Source: Bordetella parapertussis
GTDB taxonomy: Bacteria; Pseudomonadota; Gammaproteobacteria; Burkholderiales; SG8-41
Assembly: GCA_945863085.1 (NCBI GenBank)
Contig: CAMBCD010000101.1
Coordinates: forward strand, 1 to 8,482
Direction of reading: 5' to 3'
DNA: 8,482 nucleotides
Positions 1-5,394 of this stretch are shown here, piece by piece. The notes under the pieces were generated by a model. That model was not told the DNA's origin. It searched no databases and saw nothing but the letters and a program-made list of their open reading frames with translations. Within the stretch, counting starts at the first letter, position 1. The number at the start of each line of letters is the position of its first letter. The position numbers and the translations under genes were made by a program.

Positions 1-1199
1 TAATTGTTGACCACGTACGGCCAGATCAGGTCATTGGCGCGCAGGCTGGCGAAGGTCAGTGCAAGTTCGCGCCCCTTCAACACGCCGCCCTGGGCGAATT
101 CGGCTTCGCGTGCCGCCACGTACGGCTCATCGATGAACACGCTCAGTTCACCGGTATCGCTGAAATCAAGCATGGTGGTGAGGAAGGTGGCGCTGGCGAC
201 CGGATCCTCGCCGCGCGTGCGCAGCACGGCCAGCGCACAGGCGAGCAGTGTGCCGCCGACGCAGAACCCCAGCGCGTTGACCTGTGGTGTGCCGCTGATC
301 TCCTGTGCCACGGTGAGGGCGCGCATCACGCCGTGTTCGAGATAGTCGTCCCAGCTGGCATGGCCCATTTCCACCGGCATGTTGCGCCAGGACACCATGA
401 ACACGGTGTAGCCGGCAGCGACTGCGTGGCGGACATAGGAATTGTCGGGTTGCAGGTCGAGGATGTAGTACTTGTTGATGCACGGCGGCACCATCACCAG
501 CGGCCGCTCATGCACTTCGGCGGTCAGCGGGGCGTACTGCAGCAATTGCATGAAATCGTTTTCGTAAACCACCGCGCCCGGTGTGATTGCCAGGTTGCGG
601 CCGACCTCGAAGGCGGTTTCGTCGGTCATCGACACCAAGCCGCGGTCGATATCGGCGGCGAGGTTTTTCAGGCCCTGGCTGAGGCTGGCGCCCTCGGTTT
701 CGGCGGCGAGTTTGATCGCCTCCGGGTTGGTCCCGGGGTACTTGGCCGGCGACAGTGCGTCGATCATCTGCTTTGTGTAGAACTCGAGCTTGTGTTTGGC
801 GTGGGCTTCAAGCTTGGCGGCGGCAGTCAGTTCCTCCAGCCAGCGCGCCGACAACAGATAAGACCGGGCGAGATAGTTGTAATAGGGTTCGCGCCATTCC
901 GGTGCGCGGAAACGGCGATCGGTCGGTGGTGCGGCAGCGGCGCTGTCCGCCGACGGATTGGCGCAAGCCTGCCACAGTGTCAGGTGTTCGCGGTAATAAC
1001 GGTCGTTCAGTTCCAGCCAGCGTTCGCTGTCCTGCGCCATGCCCGCGGCAAGCAGCTGCATCATTTGCGCCATGTCGGGCATGGTTTTCCCGGCATCGAG
1101 TTTGCCGGCGGCACCGGCGAACAGCATGCGGTTCAGTTCGGCAAATGCTGCGGCGGGGTTCGGCGCTTCGGACGCGGGTTTGGACGTGGATTCAGTCAT
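1..1199 (-). CDS. phaC: Class I poly(3-hydroxyalkanoate) synthase, N-terminal 399 residues (truncated by window edge)
   Basis: PhaC polymerises (R)-3-hydroxyacyl-CoA into polyhydroxyalkanoate on the surface of cytoplasmic storage granules. The frame is open from an ATG at 1199-1197 to the left window edge, giving 399 codons. An in-frame TGA at 1208-1206 lies just upstream and fixes this ATG as the first standard start, although I see no good Shine-Dalgarno. The modified lipase box reads GFCVGG at residues 311-316, with the catalytic nucleophile Cys313 (codon 263-261). That position is close to Cys319 of the Ralstonia enzyme and, with the GFCVGGT context, suggests class I rather than class II. 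A typical PhaC N-terminal domain precedes it (for example ETEGASLSQGLKNLAADI and PPCINKYYILDL). The visible part ends at DLIWPYVVNN, so the catalytic Asp and His are outside the window and intactness cannot be judged. It lies 116 bp downstream of the ZIP gene in the same orientation. Confidence 0.95.
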   Translation of the reverse strand, partial: MTESTSKPASEAPNPAAAFAELNRMLFAGAAGKLDAGKTMPDMAQMMQLLAAGMAQDSERWLELNDRYYREHLTLWQACANPSADSAAAAPPTDRRFRAPEWREPYYNYLARSYLLSARWLEELTAAAKLEAHAKHKLEFYTKQMIDALSPAKYPGTNPEAIKLAAETEGASLSQGLKNLAADIDRGLVSMTDETAFEVGRNLAITPGAVVYENDFMQLLQYAPLTAEVHERPLVMVPPCINKYYILDLQPDNSYVRHAVAAGYTVFMVSWRNMPVEMGHASWDDYLEHGVMRALTVAQEISGTPQVNALGFCVGGTLLACALAVLRTRGEDPVASATFLTTMLDFSDTGELSVFIDEPYVAAREAEFAQGGVLKGRELALTFASLRANDLIWPYVVNN

Positions 1200-1315
1200 G
1201 GGCAGTCAACAGCTTACGGTACTGGAATGACACGTTTGTGGCGGATGCTGAAAGCAACGATAACATACCGTTCCGCGTTCGCCAGCGCGGTTTTGCAGCT
1301 GCTGTTATGACGCTG

Positions 1316-2110
1316 TCAGTGCCCGCCGTGCGCCCACTCGCCGACCAGCCAGATGGTGGCGATGCCCAGCCCGATCAGCAGCACCTGCTGCGCAGTGGCC
1401 GCCAGTTCGGGGCGGCGGTGCAGGCCGGGGATCAGGTCGGCGACAGCTACATAGAGCATGCTCGCCGCGGCCAGCGCCAGCAGCGGCGTAACCAGGGCTT
1501 CGGCAACCTGCAGCGTGAAATAGGCGAGCACGCCGCCGATCACCATTGCCGCACTGGCGATGACGTTCAGCAGCATCGCCTTCTGTTTGCTGTAACCGGA
1601 GTGCAGCAAAATCAGGAAATCGCCGACTTCCTGCGGTACTTCGTGGGCGATGATAGCAATGGCGGTGACGATGCCGATCTGTGTATCGGCCATGAAGGCG
1701 GCGGCGATCAGTACGCCGTCGACAAAATTATGGAAGGTGTCGCCGACCAGGATCATCAGCCCGCTGCGGCCGTGGTCGTTGTGACCGCGATTCTGCTGTG
1801 GCGGGAGGTGCGGGTCGTGGGCTTCGCATTCCTCTACATGGCAATGTCGCCACAGCACCAGTTTTTCGAGGATGAAAAAACCGAGGATGCCGAACAACAC
1901 TGTGGCTGCCGTGGCCTGGATGCTGTCGCTTTTTTCGAAGGCATGCGGCAGCACTTCGATGAAGGCGGCACCGAGCAGCGCACCGACCGCGTAACTGACC
2001 AGCATCGGCACCTGCGAGGCCTTGGCCTTGATCGCAAACAGGCCGGCAGTGACGGCGGACAATATTCCGCCGGCAAGGGTGGCCACGATGATCCAGCTGA
2101 GGGTATTCAC
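1316..2110 (-). CDS. ZIP-family divalent metal permease (zinc/iron type)
   Basis: This is an inner-membrane transporter of the ZIP family, which generally brings Zn2+ or related divalent metals into the cytoplasm. The 264-residue protein has about eight hydrophobic segments. The two family signatures are present: HNFVDG at residues 127-132 (TM4) and HEVPQE at 156-161 (TM5), which supply the binuclear metal site. A histidine-rich cytoplasmic loop follows TM3 (residues 89-113, with His89, 91, 98, 101, 110 and 113), as is common in ZIPs. The start is GTG at 2110-2108 with no clear ribosome binding site; the next in-frame Met (residue 36) would delete TM1, so GTG is preferred. The gene begins 54 bp after pgeF and is followed by phaC, so it may be co-transcribed from the rluD side. 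Zinc is the likeliest substrate, but iron, manganese or other metals cannot be excluded from sequence. Confidence 0.92.
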   Translation of the reverse strand: MNTLSWIIVATLAGGILSAVTAGLFAIKAKASQVPMLVSYAVGALLGAAFIEVLPHAFEKSDSIQATAATVLFGILGFFILEKLVLWRHCHVEECEAHDPHLPPQQNRGHNDHGRSGLMILVGDTFHNFVDGVLIAAAFMADTQIGIVTAIAIIAHEVPQEVGDFLILLHSGYSKQKAMLLNVIASAAMVIGGVLAYFTLQVAEALVTPLLALAAASMLYVAVADLIPGLHRRPELAATAQQVLLIGLGIATIWLVGEWAHGGH

Positions 2111-2164
2111 GACAGTGTGTTCACGGTTTGTTATGCAGCAGGGCCGGGTGCGAAAGACCGCGGA

Positions 2165-2941
2165 TTATACGGTATCGGCTGTTGCGCCTTGGCTGATCCA
2201 CAGCAATGCCGCCATGCGCCCGGTGACCGGGTTGCGGCGATGGGAATAAAAGCGTTGTGGATCGGTGTATGTGCACAGGTCGCCGCCATACACCTCTGTC
2301 ACGCCGGCGCGGCGCAAGGCATCACGCGCCAGTGCCGGCAGGTCACACAGCCATTTGCCGGCGGCAGGCAAGGGTTTGAACGCGGATTTACGCTCCGGTG
2401 CATCGGCGCAGAAGGCCCGCAACACGTCATCACCGACTTCGAAGGCCGTCGGCCCGATGCCGGGGCCGATCCAGGCCATCAGGTCGGCGGGTTTGGCTGG
2501 CATGCGTGCCACGGTGTTGGCGAGCACACCGCCGGCGAGACCGCGCCAGCCGGCATGGGCGACGGCGATGCAGCTGCCGGCCCGGTCGGTGAACAACACG
2601 GGCAGGCAGTCGGCAATGAGAATTGCACACACCGTCCCGGGGTGACGCGCGACGCTGGCATCGGCCTGCGGAACTTCATTGGAGGTACCGGTCATCATGT
2701 CGGCATCAACGACGGTACTGCCGTGCACTTGCGCCAGCCAGCGCGGTGCGGCAGGCAGCATCTGATTCAGTAGTGCGTGGTTGGCCTCGACCGCAGCAGG
2801 ATCATCTGCGGTACGCCGGCCGAGATTCATGCCGGAGTACGGGCCAGTGCTGTTGCCGCCGGCGCGCGTGGTGACCATGGCGCGCACCTGTGCCGGTGCC
2901 GGCCAGTCGGGAATGATCCATTGCGGGGGCGGAGTATTCAT
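2165..2941 (-). CDS. pgeF: Peptidoglycan editing factor PgeF (YfiH / DUF152, 'laccase-domain' protein)
   Basis: PgeF family proteins remove wrongly incorporated amino acids from peptidoglycan precursors (shown for E. coli YfiH); the older names polyphenol oxidase and multicopper oxidase are misleading. The protein has 258 residues from the chosen ATG. The conserved Cys-His-His site is visible: His73 in QVHGSTVVDAD, Cys112 in ADCLPVLF and His129 in AVAHAGWRG, matching the spacing of YfiH. GPGIGPTAFEVG (159-170) is the usual downstream family motif. The frame stays open up to 2998, but the start at 2941-2939 is preferred. It overlaps the rluD stop as ATGA, a translationally coupled arrangement, and yields the normal N-terminus (MNTPPPQWIIPDWPAP). 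The longer version adds a basic stretch that looks like out-of-frame rluD sequence. Confidence 0.95.
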   Translation of the reverse strand: MNTPPPQWIIPDWPAPAQVRAMVTTRAGGNSTGPYSGMNLGRRTADDPAAVEANHALLNQMLPAAPRWLAQVHGSTVVDADMMTGTSNEVPQADASVARHPGTVCAILIADCLPVLFTDRAGSCIAVAHAGWRGLAGGVLANTVARMPAKPADLMAWIGPGIGPTAFEVGDDVLRAFCADAPERKSAFKPLPAAGKWLCDLPALARDALRRAGVTEVYGGDLCTYTDPQRFYSHRRNPVTGRMAALLWISQGATADTV

Positions 2942-3894
2942 TCGTCGCGCAGTGCTGCGATCAGTTGCTGCATGTCTTCCGGCAGCGGCGCCTGCCATTG
3001 CATGGCCTCACCGCTTTGCGGATGGGTCAGTGCCAGTTTTTCGGCATGCAGCGCCTGGCGCGGCAGTTGCGGGTGGGCCGGCGGATTGCGCGGCCCATAT
3101 ACCGGATCGCCCCAGATCGGATGGCCGAGTTTCTGCAGATGCACGCGGATCTGGTGGGTACGCCCGGTTTCCAGGCGGCAGGCCAGCACGCTGGCGCGCG
3201 CCAGTTTTTCCAGCACCTTGTAATGGGTGACCGCCGGTTTCCCGGAATGCACCACGGCCATGCGGGTGCGGCTGCGCGGGTCGCGGCCGATGGCGCCTTC
3301 GATCCTGCCATCGCGGGCAACCTTGCCGTGGGCGACGGCACGGTACTCGCGGGTCACGGTGCGCGCCTGCAGCTGGCGCACCAGGTCGGTTTGTGCGGTC
3401 AGTGTTTTGGCGATGACCAATAACCCGCTGGTGTCCTTGTCGAGGCGGTGCACGATGCCGGCACGCGGTACGGTGGCGAGTTGCGGGGCGTGTGCAAGGA
3501 GGGCGTTCAACAGCGTGCCCTGCCAGTTGCCGCTGCCCGGATGCACCACCAGGCCCGGTGGTTTGTTGATGACCATCAGCGTGTCATCCTCGTACAGCAC
3601 GTCCAGCGGGATGGTTTCGGGCCGGAACGAGGTTTCTTCGGGTGACAGCACCGGCTGCACGACAATCCGCTCGCCGCCGTGGAGCTTGTCGCGCGGGGCG
3701 AGCGATTTGCCGTCAACGCTGACCCGATCCTCGCGAACCCAGGTGGTCAGCCGGGCGCGGGAATACTGCGGCAGCAGCTGCGCCAGCGCCTGGTCCAGCC
3801 GCAGGCCGGCGCAGCTCGCCGGCACCTCCAGATGATGCGGAGCCGGAGAGTCCCCGTTTTCGGTATAATTTTCGGATGAAAAATCAGCATTCAT
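2938..3894 (-). CDS. rluD: 23S rRNA pseudouridine synthase RluD
   Basis: RluD isomerises uridines in helix 69 of 23S rRNA (positions 1911, 1915 and 1917 in E. coli) and aids late 50S maturation. The 318-residue protein has an S4 RNA-binding domain at roughly residues 29-85 (LRLDQALAQLLPQYSRARL is typical), followed by the RluA-type catalytic domain. The signature GIVHRLDKDTSGLLVIAK is present, with catalytic Asp152. The later motif ETGRTHQIRVHLQKLGHPIWGD is also intact. Length and motifs fit RluD better than RluC, and the neighbours agree: bamD divergent and pgeF directly downstream, as in E. coli. The start at ATG 3894 has no strong ribosome binding site. The roughly 20 residues before the S4 domain are poorly conserved, so a slightly different start is possible. 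Confidence 0.93.
   Translation of the reverse strand: MNADFSSENYTENGDSPAPHHLEVPASCAGLRLDQALAQLLPQYSRARLTTWVREDRVSVDGKSLAPRDKLHGGERIVVQPVLSPEETSFRPETIPLDVLYEDDTLMVINKPPGLVVHPGSGNWQGTLLNALLAHAPQLATVPRAGIVHRLDKDTSGLLVIAKTLTAQTDLVRQLQARTVTREYRAVAHGKVARDGRIEGAIGRDPRSRTRMAVVHSGKPAVTHYKVLEKLARASVLACRLETGRTHQIRVHLQKLGHPIWGDPVYGPRNPPAHPQLPRQALHAEKLALTHPQSGEAMQWQAPLPEDMQQLIAALRDE
3864..3869 (+). promoter_or_regulatory. Candidate -10 element for bamD (TATAAT)
   Basis: A perfect TATAAT sits in the sequence CGGTATAATTTT ahead of bamD. It predicts transcription starting near 3876 and a leader of about 36 nt to the ATG at 3912. No good -35 hexamer is found 16-18 bp upstream, and there is no extended -10 TG. 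The element lies inside the first codons of rluD on the other strand. It is a match to consensus only. Confidence 0.5.
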
Positions 3895-3911
3895 TGATGC
3901 GCAGCCCGTTG

Positions 3912-4730
3912 ATGTACAACATCAAGCGGAACATTCTAACGTTAGTCACCGCAATCGCCGTCGGCTTGCTGGTGGCGGGTTGCGGCATGTTCAGCGGCAA
4001 GGAAGTCGACGAGACCCGGGGCTGGTCGGTGCAGAAGCTTTATGCCGAGGCCCGCCAGGAGCTCGCGGACCGCAACTGGGAAAACGCGATCAAACATTAC
4101 GAACGCATCGAATCGCGTTATCCCTTCGGGCGGTTTGCCCAGCAGGCGCAGATCGAAGTTGCCTACGCCCACTGGAAAAACGAGGATTCGGCTTCGGCAC
4201 TGGCGACCATCGACCGTTTCGTCAAACAGAATCCGAACCATCCCAGCGCCGATTACATGTATTTCCTGAAGGGTCTGATCAATTTCAACGACGATCTGGG
4301 CATCATGGGATTTTTCAGCGGGCAGGACCTGTCCGAGCGTGATCCGAAGGCTGCAGCGGAGGCTTTTGTTGCGTTCAAGGACATGGTCACGCGGTTTCCC
4401 GATAGCAAATATGCTCCTGACGCGATCCAGCGCATGAATTACCTGGTCAACGCGCTGGCATCACACGAAGTCCACGTGGCGCGTTATTACCTCAAGCGCA
4501 AGGCCTATGTTGCCGCTGTGAACCGGACCCAGTACGCGCTGAAGACCTATCCGGGTGCGCCGGCCAATGAGGAAGGACTGGTGATCATGGTCCAGGCTTA
4601 TGATGCACTGGGCATGACAACCCTGCGCAATGACGCCGAGCGCGTCATGATCAAAAATTTTCCGGACAGTGTTTACCTGAAGGGCGGCCCGAAAAAAGAC
4701 GGCCCCTGGTGGCAACCCTGGAACTGGTAG
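3912..4730 (+). CDS. bamD: Outer membrane protein assembly factor BamD (TPR lipoprotein; formerly YfiO/ComL)
   Basis: BamD is the essential lipoprotein of the BAM complex that inserts beta-barrel proteins into the outer membrane; it works with BamA on the periplasmic face. From ATG 3912 the protein has 272 residues. The signal peptide (MYNIKRN followed by a hydrophobic run) ends in the lipobox LVAGC, with lipidated Cys24. The next residue is Gly rather than Asp, so outer-membrane sorting is expected. The mature part has TPR-like helical repeats, including KLYAEARQELADRNWENAIKHYERIESRYPFG near its start, and a hallmark run PNHPSADYMYFLKGL. Starts at 3876 and 3897 are also in frame. The 3912 start is chosen because it gives a normal signal peptide length and leaves room for a leader after the TATAAT at 3864. 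It is divergent from rluD and converges on csoR with a 31-bp gap. Confidence 0.94.
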   Translation: MYNIKRNILTLVTAIAVGLLVAGCGMFSGKEVDETRGWSVQKLYAEARQELADRNWENAIKHYERIESRYPFGRFAQQAQIEVAYAHWKNEDSASALATIDRFVKQNPNHPSADYMYFLKGLINFNDDLGIMGFFSGQDLSERDPKAAAEAFVAFKDMVTRFPDSKYAPDAIQRMNYLVNALASHEVHVARYYLKRKAYVAAVNRTQYALKTYPGAPANEEGLVIMVQAYDALGMTTLRNDAERVMIKNFPDSVYLKGGPKKDGPWWQPWNW

Positions 4731-4761
4731 GGTGTATTCAGGAAGCGATTGTTGACAGGCG

Positions 4762-5118
4762 CTAGCGCGCGAAACGTTTGACCACGGCCATCAGTTCCGT
4801 GATGGCCTTGTCTCCATTACCTCCGTTACCCTTGCTGCCGCGGTCGGCCCTGACCGCATCGGCGACACAACCCCGGGTGTGATCCTCCAGCAACTGCAGC
4901 GCCACCGCGTCCAGCGCTGACTGGATCGCCGCGACCTGGGTCAGCACTTCGATGCAATAACGGTCGCCCTGGATCATTTGCGCAACGCCGCGCACCTGGC
5001 CTTCGACGCGGTTCAGCCGTTTCAGCAGTGTTTGCTTATGAGGTTGCACCACCTGCGGGTCGTGGCAGTCGGTGTGTGCTGCGGCACGTTTGTTGTCAGG
5101 CAACGTCATAACCGGCAT
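4762..5118 (-). CDS. csoR: CsoR-family Cu(I)-sensing transcriptional repressor (DUF156)
   Basis: CsoR proteins are all-helical DNA-binding repressors that release the operator when Cu(I) binds. The 118-residue protein carries Cys55, His80 and Cys84 (in YCIEVLTQ and DHTRGCV). The 25- and 4-residue intervals match Mycobacterium CsoR Cys36/His61/Cys65. The second-shell Tyr next to the first Cys is present (Tyr54), and Glu108 is a candidate for the second-shell Glu. This pattern argues for copper rather than nickel (RcnR) or formaldehyde (FrmR). LLKRLNRVEGQVRGVAQMI is the canonical helix 1. Before the last helix there is a short Gly/Asn stretch (GNGGNG, 97-102) encoded by two 9-bp repeats. The start is uncertain between ATG 5118 and ATG 5109; both overlap the end of copZ, by 23 or 14 nt, so translation is probably coupled. 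Its target is likely the operator at 7600-7620. Confidence 0.92.
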   Translation of the reverse strand: MPVMTLPDNKRAAAHTDCHDPQVVQPHKQTLLKRLNRVEGQVRGVAQMIQGDRYCIEVLTQVAAIQSALDAVALQLLEDHTRGCVADAVRADRGSKGNGGNGDKAITELMAVVKRFAR

Positions 5119-5302
5119 CCGTGATTGCGGCCTTGATCGCCTGCAGGCTGGTTTTGGCGGGATCGTAGGTCACCGCGGCCTGCGCTTTTTCCAGCGAGAC
5201 TTCGGCTTGCGTGATGCCGGCCATGCCGCCGAGCACGCGTTTTACGCTCGAAACGCAGCCCATGCAGGTCATGCCTTTGACGGGGATGTTGGTGGTTTCC
5301 AT
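5096..5302 (-). CDS. copZ: Copper chaperone CopZ (HMA domain)
   Basis: This is a 68-residue soluble heavy-metal-associated domain protein expected to bind Cu(I) in the cytoplasm and pass it to CopA or CsoR. The metal loop is GMTCMGC, with Cys13 and Cys16, followed by VSSVKRVL as in the ferredoxin-like HMA fold; the domain closes with AAITDAGYDVA. The start at ATG 5302 is decided by an excellent Shine-Dalgarno AAGGAG at 5314-5309, 6 nt from the ATG. A longer in-frame reading up to 5374 would translate the intergenic repeat array and is rejected. It lies 86 bp after copA and overlaps csoR. Mercury binding (MerP-like) is the alternative, but there is no signal peptide and the partners are copper genes. 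Confidence 0.93.
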   Translation of the reverse strand: METTNIPVKGMTCMGCVSSVKRVLGGMAGITQAEVSLEKAQAAVTYDPAKTSLQAIKAAITDAGYDVA

Positions 5303-5308
5303 GATGTT

Positions 5309-5314
5309 CTCCTT
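5309..5314 (-). promoter_or_regulatory. Strong ribosome binding site of copZ
   Basis: AAGGAG lies 6 nt before the copZ ATG and fixes that start. It begins only 3 nt after the predicted intergenic hairpin, so folding could affect ribosome access. The same 15-base leader (AAGGAGAACATCATG) precedes the glycine-zipper gene at 8416-8402. Confidence 0.85.
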
Positions 5315-5316
5315 GT

Positions 5317-5394
5317 TGGTAACTGGTAACTGGTGATTGGTGATGAGTAAGTGGGGTGGACCGGGGTGTTCCAATTACCAGTCACCAATTACCG
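5317..5394 (-). repeat. Heptanucleotide repeats in two opposed arrays forming a long hairpin between copA and copZ
   Basis: On the plus strand, four tandem 7-bp units of the form TGGTRAY run from 5317 to 5344 (TGGTAAC twice, then TGGTGAT twice). The complementary orientation (ATTACCA, GTCACCA, ATTACCG) occupies 5374-5394 and overlaps the copA stop codon at 5391-5389. The segments 5318-5340 and 5371-5393 are inverted copies matching at 20 of 23 positions. Two of the three differences become G-U pairs in the copA-copZ mRNA, leaving one A-C mismatch, with a 30-nt loop. No U-tract follows, so it is not a standard terminator. A processing or stability element, or an inserted repetitive sequence, is possible. 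Confidence 0.8.

Noticed and set aside
1273..1290. Inverted repeat CCGCG / CGCGG between the ZIP gene and phaC as a terminator
   Set aside because: The stem is only 5 bp, and the short T run that follows is on the plus strand, whereas both flanking genes are on the minus strand.
755..2773. A 672-codon open frame on the plus strand, the longest non-annotated frame in the window
   Set aside because: It lies antisense to phaC, the ZIP permease and pgeF, all of which have clear catalytic or signature motifs. Its translation is rich in Arg, Gly, Gln and His with no recognisable domain, as expected for a shadow frame in GC-rich DNA.
2942..2998. N-terminal extension of pgeF inside rluD
   Set aside because: The extra residues are out-of-frame rluD sequence; the ATGA overlap at 2938-2941 gives the expected family N-terminus.
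4759..4768. Perfect palindrome GCGCTAGCGC at the csoR stop codon as a terminator for bamD or csoR
   Set aside because: It is a 10-bp palindrome without a loop of useful size or a following U-tract on either strand; no convincing terminator was found in the convergent bamD-csoR gap.
5303..5374. N-terminal extension of copZ (24 extra residues)
   Set aside because: It would translate the heptad array and has no Shine-Dalgarno; ATG 5302 has an ideal one and gives a standard 68-residue HMA protein.
5317..5394. CRISPR array
   Set aside because: The repeats are 7 bp with no spacers, are arranged in opposite orientations, and no cas gene is present.
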